The notes beneath the pieces are model-generated. The model did no database searches, was not told the origin of the DNA, and saw nothing but the letters and a program-made list of their open reading frames with translations. A stretch of 64,000 bases of DNA, taken from NCBI RefSeq assembly GCF_003412465.1, contig NZ_QTJV01000008.1:1-64000 (forward strand). The letters run 5' to 3'. Numbering within the stretch: position 1 is the first letter of the stretch; every line of letters starts with the position of its first letter. Of the stretch, positions 9,026-17,466 are shown one piece after another. The DNA comes from Chitinophaga silvisoli. Lineage in GTDB: Bacteria; Bacteroidota; Bacteroidia; Chitinophagales; Chitinophagaceae. A program made the position numbers and the translations under genes.

Positions 9026-9571
9026 ATGGAAGAAGTACAGGTTTTAACTGCTCCGGGTTTGAACGGATCAGGCCCGCAACACTGGCAGACCATCTGGGAG
9101 AATTTGCCAGGTTTTAAGAGAATAGAACAGAACAACTGGGATCAACCCGAACTAAAAGACTGGATCAAAAACATTGAGGATGCCGTTGCCAAGGCAGGGC
9201 CTGATGTGGTGATTGCAGCACATTCTTTGGGATGCCTGGCCCTGGCTCACTGGGCACAGCATACGAAATTGAAGATCAGGGGAGCATTGCTGGTGGCACC
9301 GCCAGATGCGGATCGAACGGATTTTCCTACGGTGGCCAGGAGTTTTGCACCGGCACCTTTACAACCTTTACCTTTTAAGAGTATAGTGGTATCCAGCACG
9401 AATGATCAGTATGCGAGTTTGCAAAGGCAGAAGACGTATGCGGAATCATGGGGAAGCCGGTTTGTGAACCTGGGGGAAGCGGGGCATATTAATGCGGAGA
9501 GTAACCTGGGGGAATGGGAGAATGGGCAAACCCTGGTGGAGGAGTTGGTGCGGAATTGGGGAACGCTGTAG
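9026..9571 (+). CDS. RBBP9/YdeN-type alpha/beta serine hydrolase
   Basis: A 181-residue cytosolic hydrolase of the RBBP9/YdeN family. The nucleophile elbow is HSLGCLAL (Ser ~73), a GLNGSGPQHW motif lies near the N-terminus, an Asp sits in SSTNDQYASL, and the catalytic His is in GEAGHINAESNLGEW. The length is that of the family. The natural substrate is unknown. It is 90 bp after queG on the same strand, with a perfect stem-loop downstream, so co-transcription is possible. Confidence 0.88.
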   Translation: MEEVQVLTAPGLNGSGPQHWQTIWENLPGFKRIEQNNWDQPELKDWIKNIEDAVAKAGPDVVIAAHSLGCLALAHWAQHTKLKIRGALLVAPPDADRTDFPTVARSFAPAPLQPLPFKSIVVSSTNDQYASLQRQKTYAESWGSRFVNLGEAGHINAESNLGEWENGQTLVEELVRNWGTL

Positions 9572-9616
9572 CCGTTTTCTTTTTATAATTATTTGATTCA
9601 CTTACGGAAAAAATTG

Positions 9617-9640
9617 AAAGGCTGGAAGATTCCAGCCTTT
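9617..9640. terminator. Stem-loop between convergent genes
   Basis: Perfect 10-bp stem AAAGGCTGGA (9617-9626) / TCCAGCCTTT (9631-9640) with AGAT loop. The T-rich stretch TTTCAATTTTTT lies on the minus side, so it can end araA transcripts, and it may also stop the hydrolase gene. Confidence 0.75.
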
Positions 9641-9699
9641 GGTATTCCACGTCATCTATGGCGTTATGCCAATTTTTTTATTTCAGGCCTGTAAAAGGT

Positions 9700-9815
9700 G
9701 ATTTTTGCCTTTCATCAGCAGGGCATTCTGCTTTTCAGTAGCAGGTACTTCTGCCCTTTCAATGACAAACTATTCCTGCCCTTTCAACAGCAGCTTATTT
9801 CTGCCCTTTCAACAG
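9700..9815. repeat. ~24-bp array echoing the last bases of araA
   Basis: Four degenerate units (starting near 9700, 9725, 9749 and 9773) repeat CTGCCCTTTCAACAG, the end of araA itself (9799-9814). Units become less similar with distance from the gene: the nearest is almost identical, the farthest keeps TTGCCTTTCATCAG. The nearest copy still reads LLLKGQE-stop against LLKGQK-stop in the gene. Confidence 0.85.
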
Positions 9816-11300
9816 GTAAATCGCATCATTCCATCTCAGCTCATTCCTGAACTGATACAAATCAGTATTCTTCCCAATCTTCACATATTCAATACCCGCC
9901 ATGTCGGCAAAGTCCTGCATATGTGCACTACCCAGGTTCTGGCTATACACCGTATGGTGCGCCCCGCCCGCCTGGATCCACGCTGCACATCCGGTACGCA
10001 TATCCGGCAATGGTTTCCACAACACTCTTGCTACCGGCAGCTTAGGCAGTTCAGCCACAGGCTTCACAGCTTCCACTTCATTCACCAGCAAACGGAAACG
10101 GTTACCCAGGTCAATCAATGACGCATTGATCGCCGGACCTGCATCCACATTGAACACCAGCCTTACAGGATCAGCTTTACCTCCGATGCCCAATGGATGG
10201 ATCTCACAGCTTGGCTTACCATCCGCAATTGAAGAACAGATCTCCAGCATATGCGCACCCAGTACCAGCCTGTTAGACGGATCGAAATGGTAGGTATAAT
10301 CTTCCATGAAGGAATTACCACCAGGCAGACCAGCGCCCATTACTTTTGCTGCTCTTACCAGTGCCGCAGTCTTCCAGTCGCCTTCACCACCAAAGCCGTA
10401 ACCATCCGCCATCAAACGTTGAACCGCGATACCTGGCAATTGCACCAGGCCATGCAGATCCTGGAATGTATCGGTGAATCCTTTGAAATTACCATCTTCC
10501 AGGAATGCACGAAGACCGAGTTCGATCTTTGCTGCATCGCGCAGGGAAGCATGTTGTGCCGCACCTTTTACCAGGGTCGCACCCAGTTTATAGACTTCAG
10601 CATATTCAGCCACCAGTTTGTCAACGGCAGCATCAGATACCTGGTTCACGAAAGCAACCAAATCGCCGATGCCATAACCATTTACGGAATAGCCGAATTG
10701 TAATTCCGCTTCTACCTTGTCACCTTCGGTCACAGCTACTTCGCGCATATTGTCGCCAATACGGGCAAATTTAGCCCCCTGCCAGTCGAACCAGCCGGCA
10801 GCCGCCCTGAGCCATGTAGCCAGTTCGCCAATAACTTCAGGATCCTGCCAATGACCGGCTATTACCTTGCGCTCAATGCGCATGCGGGACATTATAAAAC
10901 CGAACTCCCTGTCACCATGAGCGGATTGGTTCAGGTTCATGAAGTCCATATCGATTTCACCCCATGGAATGTCCCGGTTGAATTGGGTATGGAGGTGTAA
11001 TAAAGGACGTTGTAAAGATTTCAGTCCCCTGATCCACATTTTGGCAGGAGAGAAAGTATGCATCCAGGCGATGACACCGATACAGTTTTTAGCGGCATTA
11101 GCTTCCTGGCAGATGGCATAGATTTCTTCGGGGGTTTTTACAGTAGGCTTGAATACGATCTTAACGGGAATGTTCGGATCAGCGTCCAGCGCGGCTGCAA
11201 TGGCTTGTGAGTGGGCAGCTACCTGCTGCAGGGTCTCTTCTCCATAGAGGTGCTGGCTACCGGTCACGAACCAGGCTTCAAGTTGCTTCAACTGTATCAT
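9795..11300 (-). CDS. araA: L-arabinose isomerase
   Basis: A 501-residue cytosolic Mn2+ enzyme that isomerises L-arabinose to L-ribulose. The N-terminus AWFVTGSQHLYGEETL, the CIGVIAWMHTFSPAKMWI segment, GEGDWK and the HMLEICSSIADGKPSCEIHPLGIGG region are diagnostic, and the length is standard for AraA. It lies 212 bp downstream of araD on the same strand, in the order araB-araD-araA. No strong terminator was seen in the gap, so it probably belongs to the same operon. Short tandem copies of its 3' end follow its stop. Confidence 0.97.
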   Translation of the reverse strand: MIQLKQLEAWFVTGSQHLYGEETLQQVAAHSQAIAAALDADPNIPVKIVFKPTVKTPEEIYAICQEANAAKNCIGVIAWMHTFSPAKMWIRGLKSLQRPLLHLHTQFNRDIPWGEIDMDFMNLNQSAHGDREFGFIMSRMRIERKVIAGHWQDPEVIGELATWLRAAAGWFDWQGAKFARIGDNMREVAVTEGDKVEAELQFGYSVNGYGIGDLVAFVNQVSDAAVDKLVAEYAEVYKLGATLVKGAAQHASLRDAAKIELGLRAFLEDGNFKGFTDTFQDLHGLVQLPGIAVQRLMADGYGFGGEGDWKTAALVRAAKVMGAGLPGGNSFMEDYTYHFDPSNRLVLGAHMLEICSSIADGKPSCEIHPLGIGGKADPVRLVFNVDAGPAINASLIDLGNRFRLLVNEVEAVKPVAELPKLPVARVLWKPLPDMRTGCAAWIQAGGAHHTVYSQNLGSAHMQDFADMAGIEYVKIGKNTDLYQFRNELRWNDAIYLLKGQK

Positions 11301-11512
11301 ATGCTATTGAATTTTTTGTGATTAGTATTGTTAGGTTTTCCTTTTTCTGGATTGGCCAACGGATAAAGTGAGTTTGTCTGCTTTCGGATTTACCCATAAC
11401 ACTGTGTGTTTATATTCTTTCGGGTTTGACCTTAGCACTAGTTTTTTTCATTAGCTAAAAATGCAGATCCCTAATGAAAACCACTTTCAACCTGCCAATT
11501 CCATTTCATTTT

Positions 11513-12217
11513 TTACTGCTGCCCATAATAAGAATCCGGACCATGCTTCCGCTCAAAATGCTTCTTAATCAATGAATCCTTCAAACGCGGACATGCCGGC
11601 CGGATCGTTTCCGTCAGGTAAGCCATTCTTGCCACCTCTTCCAGCACAGCCGCATTATACACCGCCTTGTCCGCAGTCTTTCCCCACGTAAAAGGCGCAT
11701 GGTTCCCCACCAAAATCATCTCAATCTCCTCATAAGACAGCTTCCGCTCATTCAGGCAATTCATAATCTGGAAACCCGTCTCGTGCTCATAATTCCCCTT
11801 GATCATATCATCATGCATAGGCGGTGCACAAGGCACATCGCATGTCAGATGATCTGCATGGGTGGTTCCATAAATTGGAATATCCCTTTGTGCCTGTGCC
11901 CAGGCAGTAGCGTATGTAGAGTGCGTGTGTACAATACCGCCTACATGCGCCCAGTGCTTATAAAGGACCGCATGGGTTTTGGTATCCGACGATGGTCTTC
12001 CGTTGTTCGTGACATTGTTTGCATCGAAATCGACAATCACCATTTTCTCCGGTGAGAGCAGGTCGTAAGGCACCCCGCTCGGTTTGATGGCAAATACCCC
12101 GGCATTGTGGTCAGCAACGCTGACATTACCAAAGGTGAAGAGCACCAGTCCTAAGGCTGGAAGCTGCATGTTTGCGAGGTAAGCCTGCTCCTGGAGTTCC
12201 TTGTATGGATGGCTCAT
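11513..12217 (-). CDS. araD: L-ribulose-5-phosphate 4-epimerase
   Basis: A 234-residue class II aldolase-fold enzyme that converts L-ribulose 5-phosphate to D-xylulose 5-phosphate. Zinc ligands are seen in HTHSTY (~residues 96-101), with a further conserved region GTTHADHLTCDVPC. The ATG at 12217 overlaps the araB stop by 4 bp (ATGA), typical for coupled translation of the two. Length and motifs are standard. Confidence 0.96.
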   Translation of the reverse strand: MSHPYKELQEQAYLANMQLPALGLVLFTFGNVSVADHNAGVFAIKPSGVPYDLLSPEKMVIVDFDANNVTNNGRPSSDTKTHAVLYKHWAHVGGIVHTHSTYATAWAQAQRDIPIYGTTHADHLTCDVPCAPPMHDDMIKGNYEHETGFQIMNCLNERKLSYEEIEMILVGNHAPFTWGKTADKAVYNAAVLEEVARMAYLTETIRPACPRLKDSLIKKHFERKHGPDSYYGQQ

Positions 12218-13857
12218 TTGTATAGTTTTTCGGTGAACGCTCCTATTTCCTTAAATTTCTCATACCTGTTTGCATAATAGGGTACATGCTGCTCCCTTGG
12301 GAACCAGGTCGTCTCAAAACCTGAAGTCATCGCTGCCTGTGCCGCATCAATATCGGGATGCACCCCTGCTGCTACCGCTGCAAACATCGCCGCACCCAGT
12401 GCACATGCATTTTCACTATTCACAATACGGATCGGCCTGTTCATCACATCGGCCAGTACCTGCATCGCATAGCCTGACTTCTTCGCCACCCCGCCCAGTG
12501 CAATCACTTCCCGGATAGGAATACCTTCATTCACAAATCGCTCGGCAATTGCCTTGGCACCAAAAGCGGCTGCTTCTACCAGGGTCTTGAACAGCTGTAC
12601 AGCATCAGTACCCAGGTGTAAGCCTGTAATCGTACTCTTCACAGTATGATTCGCATCCGGAGTACGGCGGCCATTGAACCAGTCCATCGCTATCGGATCA
12701 TTATCACGCAGGGGCAGTTGTTCTGCCTGTTTGGACAGGTAAGCCAACAATTTTCCTTCCACCCCGGCCAGCTTATCTTTTTCTTCCGGCATCAGGTCAT
12801 ATAGTGGTCCCATTACGAGTTTGCGGAGCCATGCAAAGATGTCACCGTAGGCAGACTGTCCAGCCTCCAAACCAAGCATGTCAGGTACCACGGAGCCATC
12901 TACCTGGCCGCAGATTCCTTTTACCAGTTTATCACTGGTTTCTTCCAGCGGCGCGATCAGGATGTCGCAGGTGCTGGTGCCTATCACCTTACAGAGAGAG
13001 TAAGGGCGGATCCCACCTCCTACCGCACCCATATGAGCGTCGAAGGCACCGGTACCGATCACCACATCAGCAGGCAGGCCCAGTTTGGCTGCCCATTCAG
13101 CACTGATAGTACCTGCAGGCACAGTAGCATCTACCGTGTCAGTATACATCTGGTCGTATTTATCGAGAACAGGGTTCAGTTTGTTGAGGAAATCCTTAGG
13201 CGGCAGCCCATTCCAGCTGGCATTCCACATTGCTTTATGGCCTGCTGCACAACGGCTGCGCAGTAAGGTGTGGATGCTGTCATTGCCGGTGAGCAGGGCC
13301 GGTATCCAGTCACAATGCTCTACCCAGGCAGCAGCAGCTGTTTTGACGGCAGGGTCTTCCTGTACCACATGCAGGATCTTGGCCCAAAACCATTCACTAC
13401 TATAGATACCACCGCTGTAAGCAGTATAATCTTTGCCATTGCTATGAGCGATGTCATTGATCAGGGCCGCTTCAGCATTGGCCGTATGGTCTTTCCAGAG
13501 TACGAACATGGCGTTCGGGTTTTCTTCAAAACCAGGTAAAAGAGCCAGAGGGGTACCATGTACATCGACAGGACCGGGGGTAGAACCGGTCGTATCCACG
13601 GCGATGCCTTTCACCTTTGCGGCGGTGCCGGCATGGCATTGTTTCAGGGCATCTTTGATACTGTTTTCCAGCCCTTCCAGGTAATCTTTAGGGTGCTGGC
13701 GGTACTGCTGGATGCTGGGGTCACAATAAAGTCCCTGCTTCCAGCGGGGGTAAAAATACACGGCACTGCCGGCTTCCTGACCGGTCTGCGTATCTACAAC
13801 AAGGGAGCGGACTGAGTCGGTGCCGAAGTCGACACCTATAACATATGAATGTTCCAT
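12214..13857 (-). CDS. araB: Ribulokinase
   Basis: A 547-residue FGGY-family kinase that phosphorylates L-ribulose with ATP. The N-terminal phosphate-binding strand GVDFGTDSVRS, the KDHTA segment, GTSTCDILIAP and the C-terminal ALGGVAKKSGYAMQVLADVM are visible. It is the first gene of araB-araD(-araA). An AraR-type palindrome lies 74 bp upstream (13931-13943), which suggests control by the NUDIX regulator transcribed just upstream. Confidence 0.96.
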   Translation of the reverse strand: MEHSYVIGVDFGTDSVRSLVVDTQTGQEAGSAVYFYPRWKQGLYCDPSIQQYRQHPKDYLEGLENSIKDALKQCHAGTAAKVKGIAVDTTGSTPGPVDVHGTPLALLPGFEENPNAMFVLWKDHTANAEAALINDIAHSNGKDYTAYSGGIYSSEWFWAKILHVVQEDPAVKTAAAAWVEHCDWIPALLTGNDSIHTLLRSRCAAGHKAMWNASWNGLPPKDFLNKLNPVLDKYDQMYTDTVDATVPAGTISAEWAAKLGLPADVVIGTGAFDAHMGAVGGGIRPYSLCKVIGTSTCDILIAPLEETSDKLVKGICGQVDGSVVPDMLGLEAGQSAYGDIFAWLRKLVMGPLYDLMPEEKDKLAGVEGKLLAYLSKQAEQLPLRDNDPIAMDWFNGRRTPDANHTVKSTITGLHLGTDAVQLFKTLVEAAAFGAKAIAERFVNEGIPIREVIALGGVAKKSGYAMQVLADVMNRPIRIVNSENACALGAAMFAAVAAGVHPDIDAAQAAMTSGFETTWFPREQHVPYYANRYEKFKEIGAFTEKLYK

Positions 13858-13930
13858 AACGATCGGCCCTTTCCAACAGCTGGTGGCAGCGGAAAGTTGG
13901 TTTAAATTGAAAAATGATTTATTACTTTAT

Positions 13931-13943
13931 TGTCAGTTTGACA
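13931..13943. promoter_or_regulatory. Putative AraR operator before araB
   Basis: TGTCA-GTT-TGACA, a 13-bp palindrome 74 bp upstream of the araB start. The same core occurs before araR and the Na+/sugar symporter. Confidence 0.6.
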
Positions 13944-14123
13944 TTTATAAAACGTGGCAAAAAAAGACGATATGAGGGAGGCTCATAAACGTCATTTTTT
14001 GTGAATGAAAAGATTTTTGTCCTGAGGTACCGGTGGAACGGTGTACAGCTACTTGTTTAAGAGCAGGGCTGGATTCCCTGGTGGTCACCACTCCAACTCC
14101 TTCACTGAATGACCTGCAATTAC

Positions 14124-14828
14124 CTACTTAAGATTTCCCGGATCGGAAACGAAGTTGAGGAAGGCGTGGAATTTGGCGCTGTACTTTCTCTTATCCAGCT
14201 TGTAATAGAATGCTCCCCTTTTGGAAGTAGCCCTCTCTTTCTCTTTTTGTTTAATCAGCAAACCCGTGGACAATACTTTTCGGCTGAAATTCCTTTTATC
14301 AAAGCCGGCATCATATACCGCTTCAAAGAGAATCTGCAGCTGTGGAATGGTAAACTTGGCCGGCAGCAACTCGAACAACAGCGGATGGATAGCTGCTTTG
14401 TATCGTAAGCGTGCCAGTGCTTCGGATACCATCTGTGCATGGTCAAAGATCAATTTCGGTGCCTCTTTCAGAGGGAACCATTCTGCCTTGTACTCCTCAC
14501 TCAGTTGTTGTTTGTACTGGTTGATGTCGATCAAAGCATAATAGGCTACAGACAAGGTTCGCTCCGCCGGATCGCGGTCAGGGCCGCCATAAGCACTCAA
14601 CTGCTCCATGAAGACGCCATCCAGTCCTGTCAGTTTGGTCAGTGTACGGGTCGCCGCCTCTTCAAGGCCTTCATCCGTCTGTACAAAACCGCCCATCAGG
14701 CTCCACTTTCCTTTTTCCGGTTCAAATCCACGCTTGATAAGCAAAAGCTTAAGATCCTGTCCGTCAAAACCGAAAATTATACAGTCTACTGCTATCAGCA
14801 TCCGGGTTTGCCGGGAATAACGTGTCAT
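14124..14828 (-). CDS. araR: NUDIX-type (NrtR-like) transcriptional regulator, probable AraR
   Basis: A 234-residue protein with an N-terminal NUDIX-like domain (residues ~8-150: LLLIKRGFEPEKGKWSLMGG) and a C-terminal winged-helix region (~155-234). In Bacteroidota the arabinose regulator is an NrtR-family NUDIX protein that senses L-arabinose, and the position next to araBDA fits that. The NUDIX box reads GFVQTDEGLEEAATRTL with Leu-Thr-Lys where catalytic REx2EE residues would be expected, so hydrolase activity is doubtful. A palindrome shared with araB lies ~104 bp before its start, indicating autoregulation. Confidence 0.82.
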   Translation of the reverse strand: MTRYSRQTRMLIAVDCIIFGFDGQDLKLLLIKRGFEPEKGKWSLMGGFVQTDEGLEEAATRTLTKLTGLDGVFMEQLSAYGGPDRDPAERTLSVAYYALIDINQYKQQLSEEYKAEWFPLKEAPKLIFDHAQMVSEALARLRYKAAIHPLLFELLPAKFTIPQLQILFEAVYDAGFDKRNFSRKVLSTGLLIKQKEKERATSKRGAFYYKLDKRKYSAKFHAFLNFVSDPGNLK

Positions 14829-14931
14829 ATTTTCCTGGTGTTTAATTCCGCTAATATAAAACTCCCGGTTGATATTCCCAGCATTTAGTGATATTGATAG
14901 CTGTAATATAGATGCAATATAGAAAATTAAA

Positions 14932-14944
14932 TGTCAATTTTACA
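14932..14944. promoter_or_regulatory. Putative AraR operator before araR
   Basis: TGTCAATTTTACA, identical over 13 bp to the site at 25588-25600 and related to the araB site. It sits ~104 bp upstream of the regulator start in an AT-rich stretch. Confidence 0.6.
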
Positions 14945-15030
14945 ATTATTTTTATCAACTTTTTTTAGGCTAATCATTTTAGCTACTACAGGGCGTTTGG
15001 GGGAAATTCAAAATGCTTTTGTGCTAAATG

Positions 15031-15064
15031 CACAACGCTTTTGCCGGGAAGCAAAAGCGTTGTG
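15031..15064. terminator. Long stem-loop downstream of the HAD gene
   Basis: A perfect 14-bp stem, CACAACGCTTTTGC (15031-15044) with its complement at 15051-15064 and a 6-nt loop. No T run follows directly on either strand, so it may be an RNA end or processing structure rather than a classical terminator. Confidence 0.6.
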
Positions 15065-15084
15065 ATGATAGTCATGGTATTTTT

Positions 15085-15735
15085 TTACAGCGCCGCAGGC
15101 GAAAGTTCCGTATAGTCGCTTATGAACCTGATAATGTTTGTATAGCCCGCAAACTCCTCCTTCGTATGCATTGTCGTGATCACAACCGCCTTCATACCCG
15201 CATTCTGAGCCGCTTCCACCCCCTTTGGCGCATCTTCAAATACGATACAATCCTCCGGCTGTACGCCCATCCTTTCCGCCGCCTTCAAAAAAGTCTCCGG
15301 ATGAGGCTTGCTGTCCACCACATCATCGGCCGTTATAATTGTCTTAAAATACTCCCTTATGTGCAGATTATCAAGGGTGAAGTCTACATTGAATGGGATC
15401 GCTGCCGTACCGATCCCCATGGGAATTCCCAGCTCGCGGGCCTGGTCCAGAAATGCCTGCAATCCCGGTATCAGGCTGAGGTGTGGGCGGTAGGCCTCCT
15501 GGTAACGGCGTTCCTTCTCGATTGCCAGTTGATCCATTTGCTCGTCTGTAAATTTGCCCCTGCCAAAAATACGGATCAGTACTTCCTGGTTTTTGCCATA
15601 CATTTCCCTTTTTACGGCCTCACGCGAAAGGCCCGCGCCAAGGTCGTCATTGAGGATGTTGTACCAGCCATGTACATGATACTCCATATCATCTATCATT
15701 GTGCCGTTCATATCGAAGATAAATGCCCGTTTCAT
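15085..15735 (-). CDS. HAD-superfamily phosphatase/phosphomutase (beta-PGM type)
   Basis: A 216-residue cytosolic HAD protein with a helical cap. Motif I is FDMNGTMID: the nucleophile D8 is present but the usual acid/base Asp two residues on is Asn10. Motif III Lys lies near DSKPHPETFLKA, and motif IV is VFEDAPKGVEAA. The family contains beta-phosphoglucomutases and sugar-phosphate phosphatases. The ATG at 15735 (MKRAFIFD) is chosen over a TTG six codons upstream because the fold starts there. Its place between araR and the Sus operon suggests a sugar phosphate substrate, but this is inference. Confidence 0.85.
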   Translation of the reverse strand: MKRAFIFDMNGTMIDDMEYHVHGWYNILNDDLGAGLSREAVKREMYGKNQEVLIRIFGRGKFTDEQMDQLAIEKERRYQEAYRPHLSLIPGLQAFLDQARELGIPMGIGTAAIPFNVDFTLDNLHIREYFKTIITADDVVDSKPHPETFLKAAERMGVQPEDCIVFEDAPKGVEAAQNAGMKAVVITTMHTKEEFAGYTNIIRFISDYTELSPAAL

Positions 15736-15760
15736 ATTCGTTCTTTGCCGCAAATGTAGA

Positions 15761-15812
15761 AAAATAAAAGCCGGGATTTATCGGCAAACGCTGTTTACTG
15801 ATAAATCCCGGC
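15761..15812 (-). terminator. Terminator of the susC-susD-DUF5123 operon
   Basis: A 13-bp perfect stem, GCCGGGATTTATC (15770-15782) with its complement at 15800-15812, followed on the minus strand by TTTTATTTTT. Confidence 0.85.
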
Positions 15813-15875
15813 CAGTTCAGGGATTAGGGCATCCTCCCGATGCCATCATCCATTATTAGTGATTTCAGGCTAAGC

Positions 15876-17465
15876 CTACCACCACCGCGGATCCCCCGCC
15901 GACCCCTTCCCCGCAAAGCCACTATCCTTTATTCCAAAATTCCCCTTACCCGGATCCTTCCATAAATCTGTCACCGTACCCCCGTACACCGTCAACCCCG
16001 GAATCGCATTCCCCGCCACCACATAGTCCGAAGTATTGTAACTGCTACTCACGTTTATCAGCGTCGCCGCATTCGCCCTGATACCCCTCACCGCCGTATT
16101 GCCGCTATTACTCCTGCCTGCCCCGATGATACAACTCTTCACAGTGATCCCCGCCGCCACATTATTCGTTGCCGACTGACTATAATCCACCAGGTAAGCT
16201 GATCCCCCACCCTGCGGTGCCTCATTAAACGTACAGTTACTCAACACCACGGCATTCGAATTCTGCTTACTCGTCACCACCTTCTCCAGCTTATACAAAG
16301 TACTATTCCGAATCGTAATATTCTGCACCGCGCACGCCACATTATCTACATTCAGCACCCCATAATTCGAAATACTGTCTACTACACAATTATTCACCAC
16401 GAAGTCATTCACCTGCGTACCACCCGTCGCACCCGTCTGCAACCTTACCACTCCCCTGAAGATCTCCACATGACAGCCCTCAAACAATATCTTCCCGATC
16501 GTCGCCACATTGCCTGCATTGATCACATACCTGGCCGCATAATCATTACTTCTCAATGTCAGTCCCCTGAACACGATAGAATCTATCACACTCCCCGCCG
16601 TCACGTTGAAATTGTTTGTAAAATAGATCAATGGCAGCTGCGTATTAAAACTATTCTCACTCACAAACGATACCGCCTTCCCTATCTCCATCGCCAGGTC
16701 GATATGATAGGTCTCCCCTCTTTTCAGGATGATGATACTCCCTGCTCCCACTTTGGGCAGTGTATCCCGCAATATAGAAGGCAGCCCTGTGATGCCTGTC
16801 AGGTCTATCACATTCGGCCCGGTAGCCACTCCCGCCTTCGTTGTAAAGGTCAGGATTCCCTTGCTCTGCTCCCCCTTAAAAATCTCTACCGTGTATGTCG
16901 TCAAAGGCTGCAGGGAGTCTACCTGCAACTTAGCAGCCAGGCTCTGCTCCGCACTCAGGCCTATCGTACGCTCTACACCCCCGGTCATAAATACCAGTTT
17001 CGTCAGCCCTTCTGTGGGCTTCCATAAAAGGATGACAGACTTATCGATGAGATTACTATCGGCAATCGGCAGCAACAACTGCTCTCCCGTAAGAGTAAAG
17101 CCCCTGCTATATACCCAGTTCGATGAACTGGCCGTATCCTTACCATCGGTCCGCACACGGGCATAATACTTTTTGCGGGCCAGCAGGTAATGATCAGAAA
17201 TTCGGATACCCGTAGTATCTGTCGTGAATGTATGCGCCGTAGTGGCAAACGTTGAATCCTGCGATATCGCTACTGTATAAGTCACCGCCGTTCCCGCGGT
17301 AAACAATGCCGCCTTCCAGCTCAGTGTCGCCAGGGTATCTATCGTAGTGACCGCAATTTCTCCCGAAGGCATGAACTGCCTGGACAAACTCAGTTCATCT
17401 TCTTTCTTCTTACAGGCCAACAGGCTGATGAACAGGAAAACTATTACATAACGCATATGAATCAT
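15876..17465 (-). CDS. Surface lipoprotein with fibronectin-like and right-handed beta-helix regions (DUF4957/DUF5123 type)
   Basis: A ~529-residue lipoprotein (signal ending LLACKKK, lipid Cys ~17). An N-terminal part with Ig/FN3-like strands (to ~215) is followed by a beta-helix with many short strands of Asn, Val and Ser (FVVNNCVVDSISNYGVLNV), as in pectate-lyase-like proteins. Such proteins often sit third in SusC/SusD operons, and a role in glycan binding at the cell surface is inferred. The start ATG at 17465 immediately follows the susD stop; ATG 17456 (MRYVIVF) is an alternative. No catalytic residues were identified. Confidence 0.78.
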   Translation of the reverse strand: MIHMRYVIVFLFISLLACKKKEDELSLSRQFMPSGEIAVTTIDTLATLSWKAALFTAGTAVTYTVAISQDSTFATTAHTFTTDTTGIRISDHYLLARKKYYARVRTDGKDTASSSNWVYSRGFTLTGEQLLLPIADSNLIDKSVILLWKPTEGLTKLVFMTGGVERTIGLSAEQSLAAKLQVDSLQPLTTYTVEIFKGEQSKGILTFTTKAGVATGPNVIDLTGITGLPSILRDTLPKVGAGSIIILKRGETYHIDLAMEIGKAVSFVSENSFNTQLPLIYFTNNFNVTAGSVIDSIVFRGLTLRSNDYAARYVINAGNVATIGKILFEGCHVEIFRGVVRLQTGATGGTQVNDFVVNNCVVDSISNYGVLNVDNVACAVQNITIRNSTLYKLEKVVTSKQNSNAVVLSNCTFNEAPQGGGSAYLVDYSQSATNNVAAGITVKSCIIGAGRSNSGNTAVRGIRANAATLINVSSSYNTSDYVVAGNAIPGLTVYGGTVTDLWKDPGKGNFGIKDSGFAGKGSAGDPRWW

Positions 17466-17466
17466 T

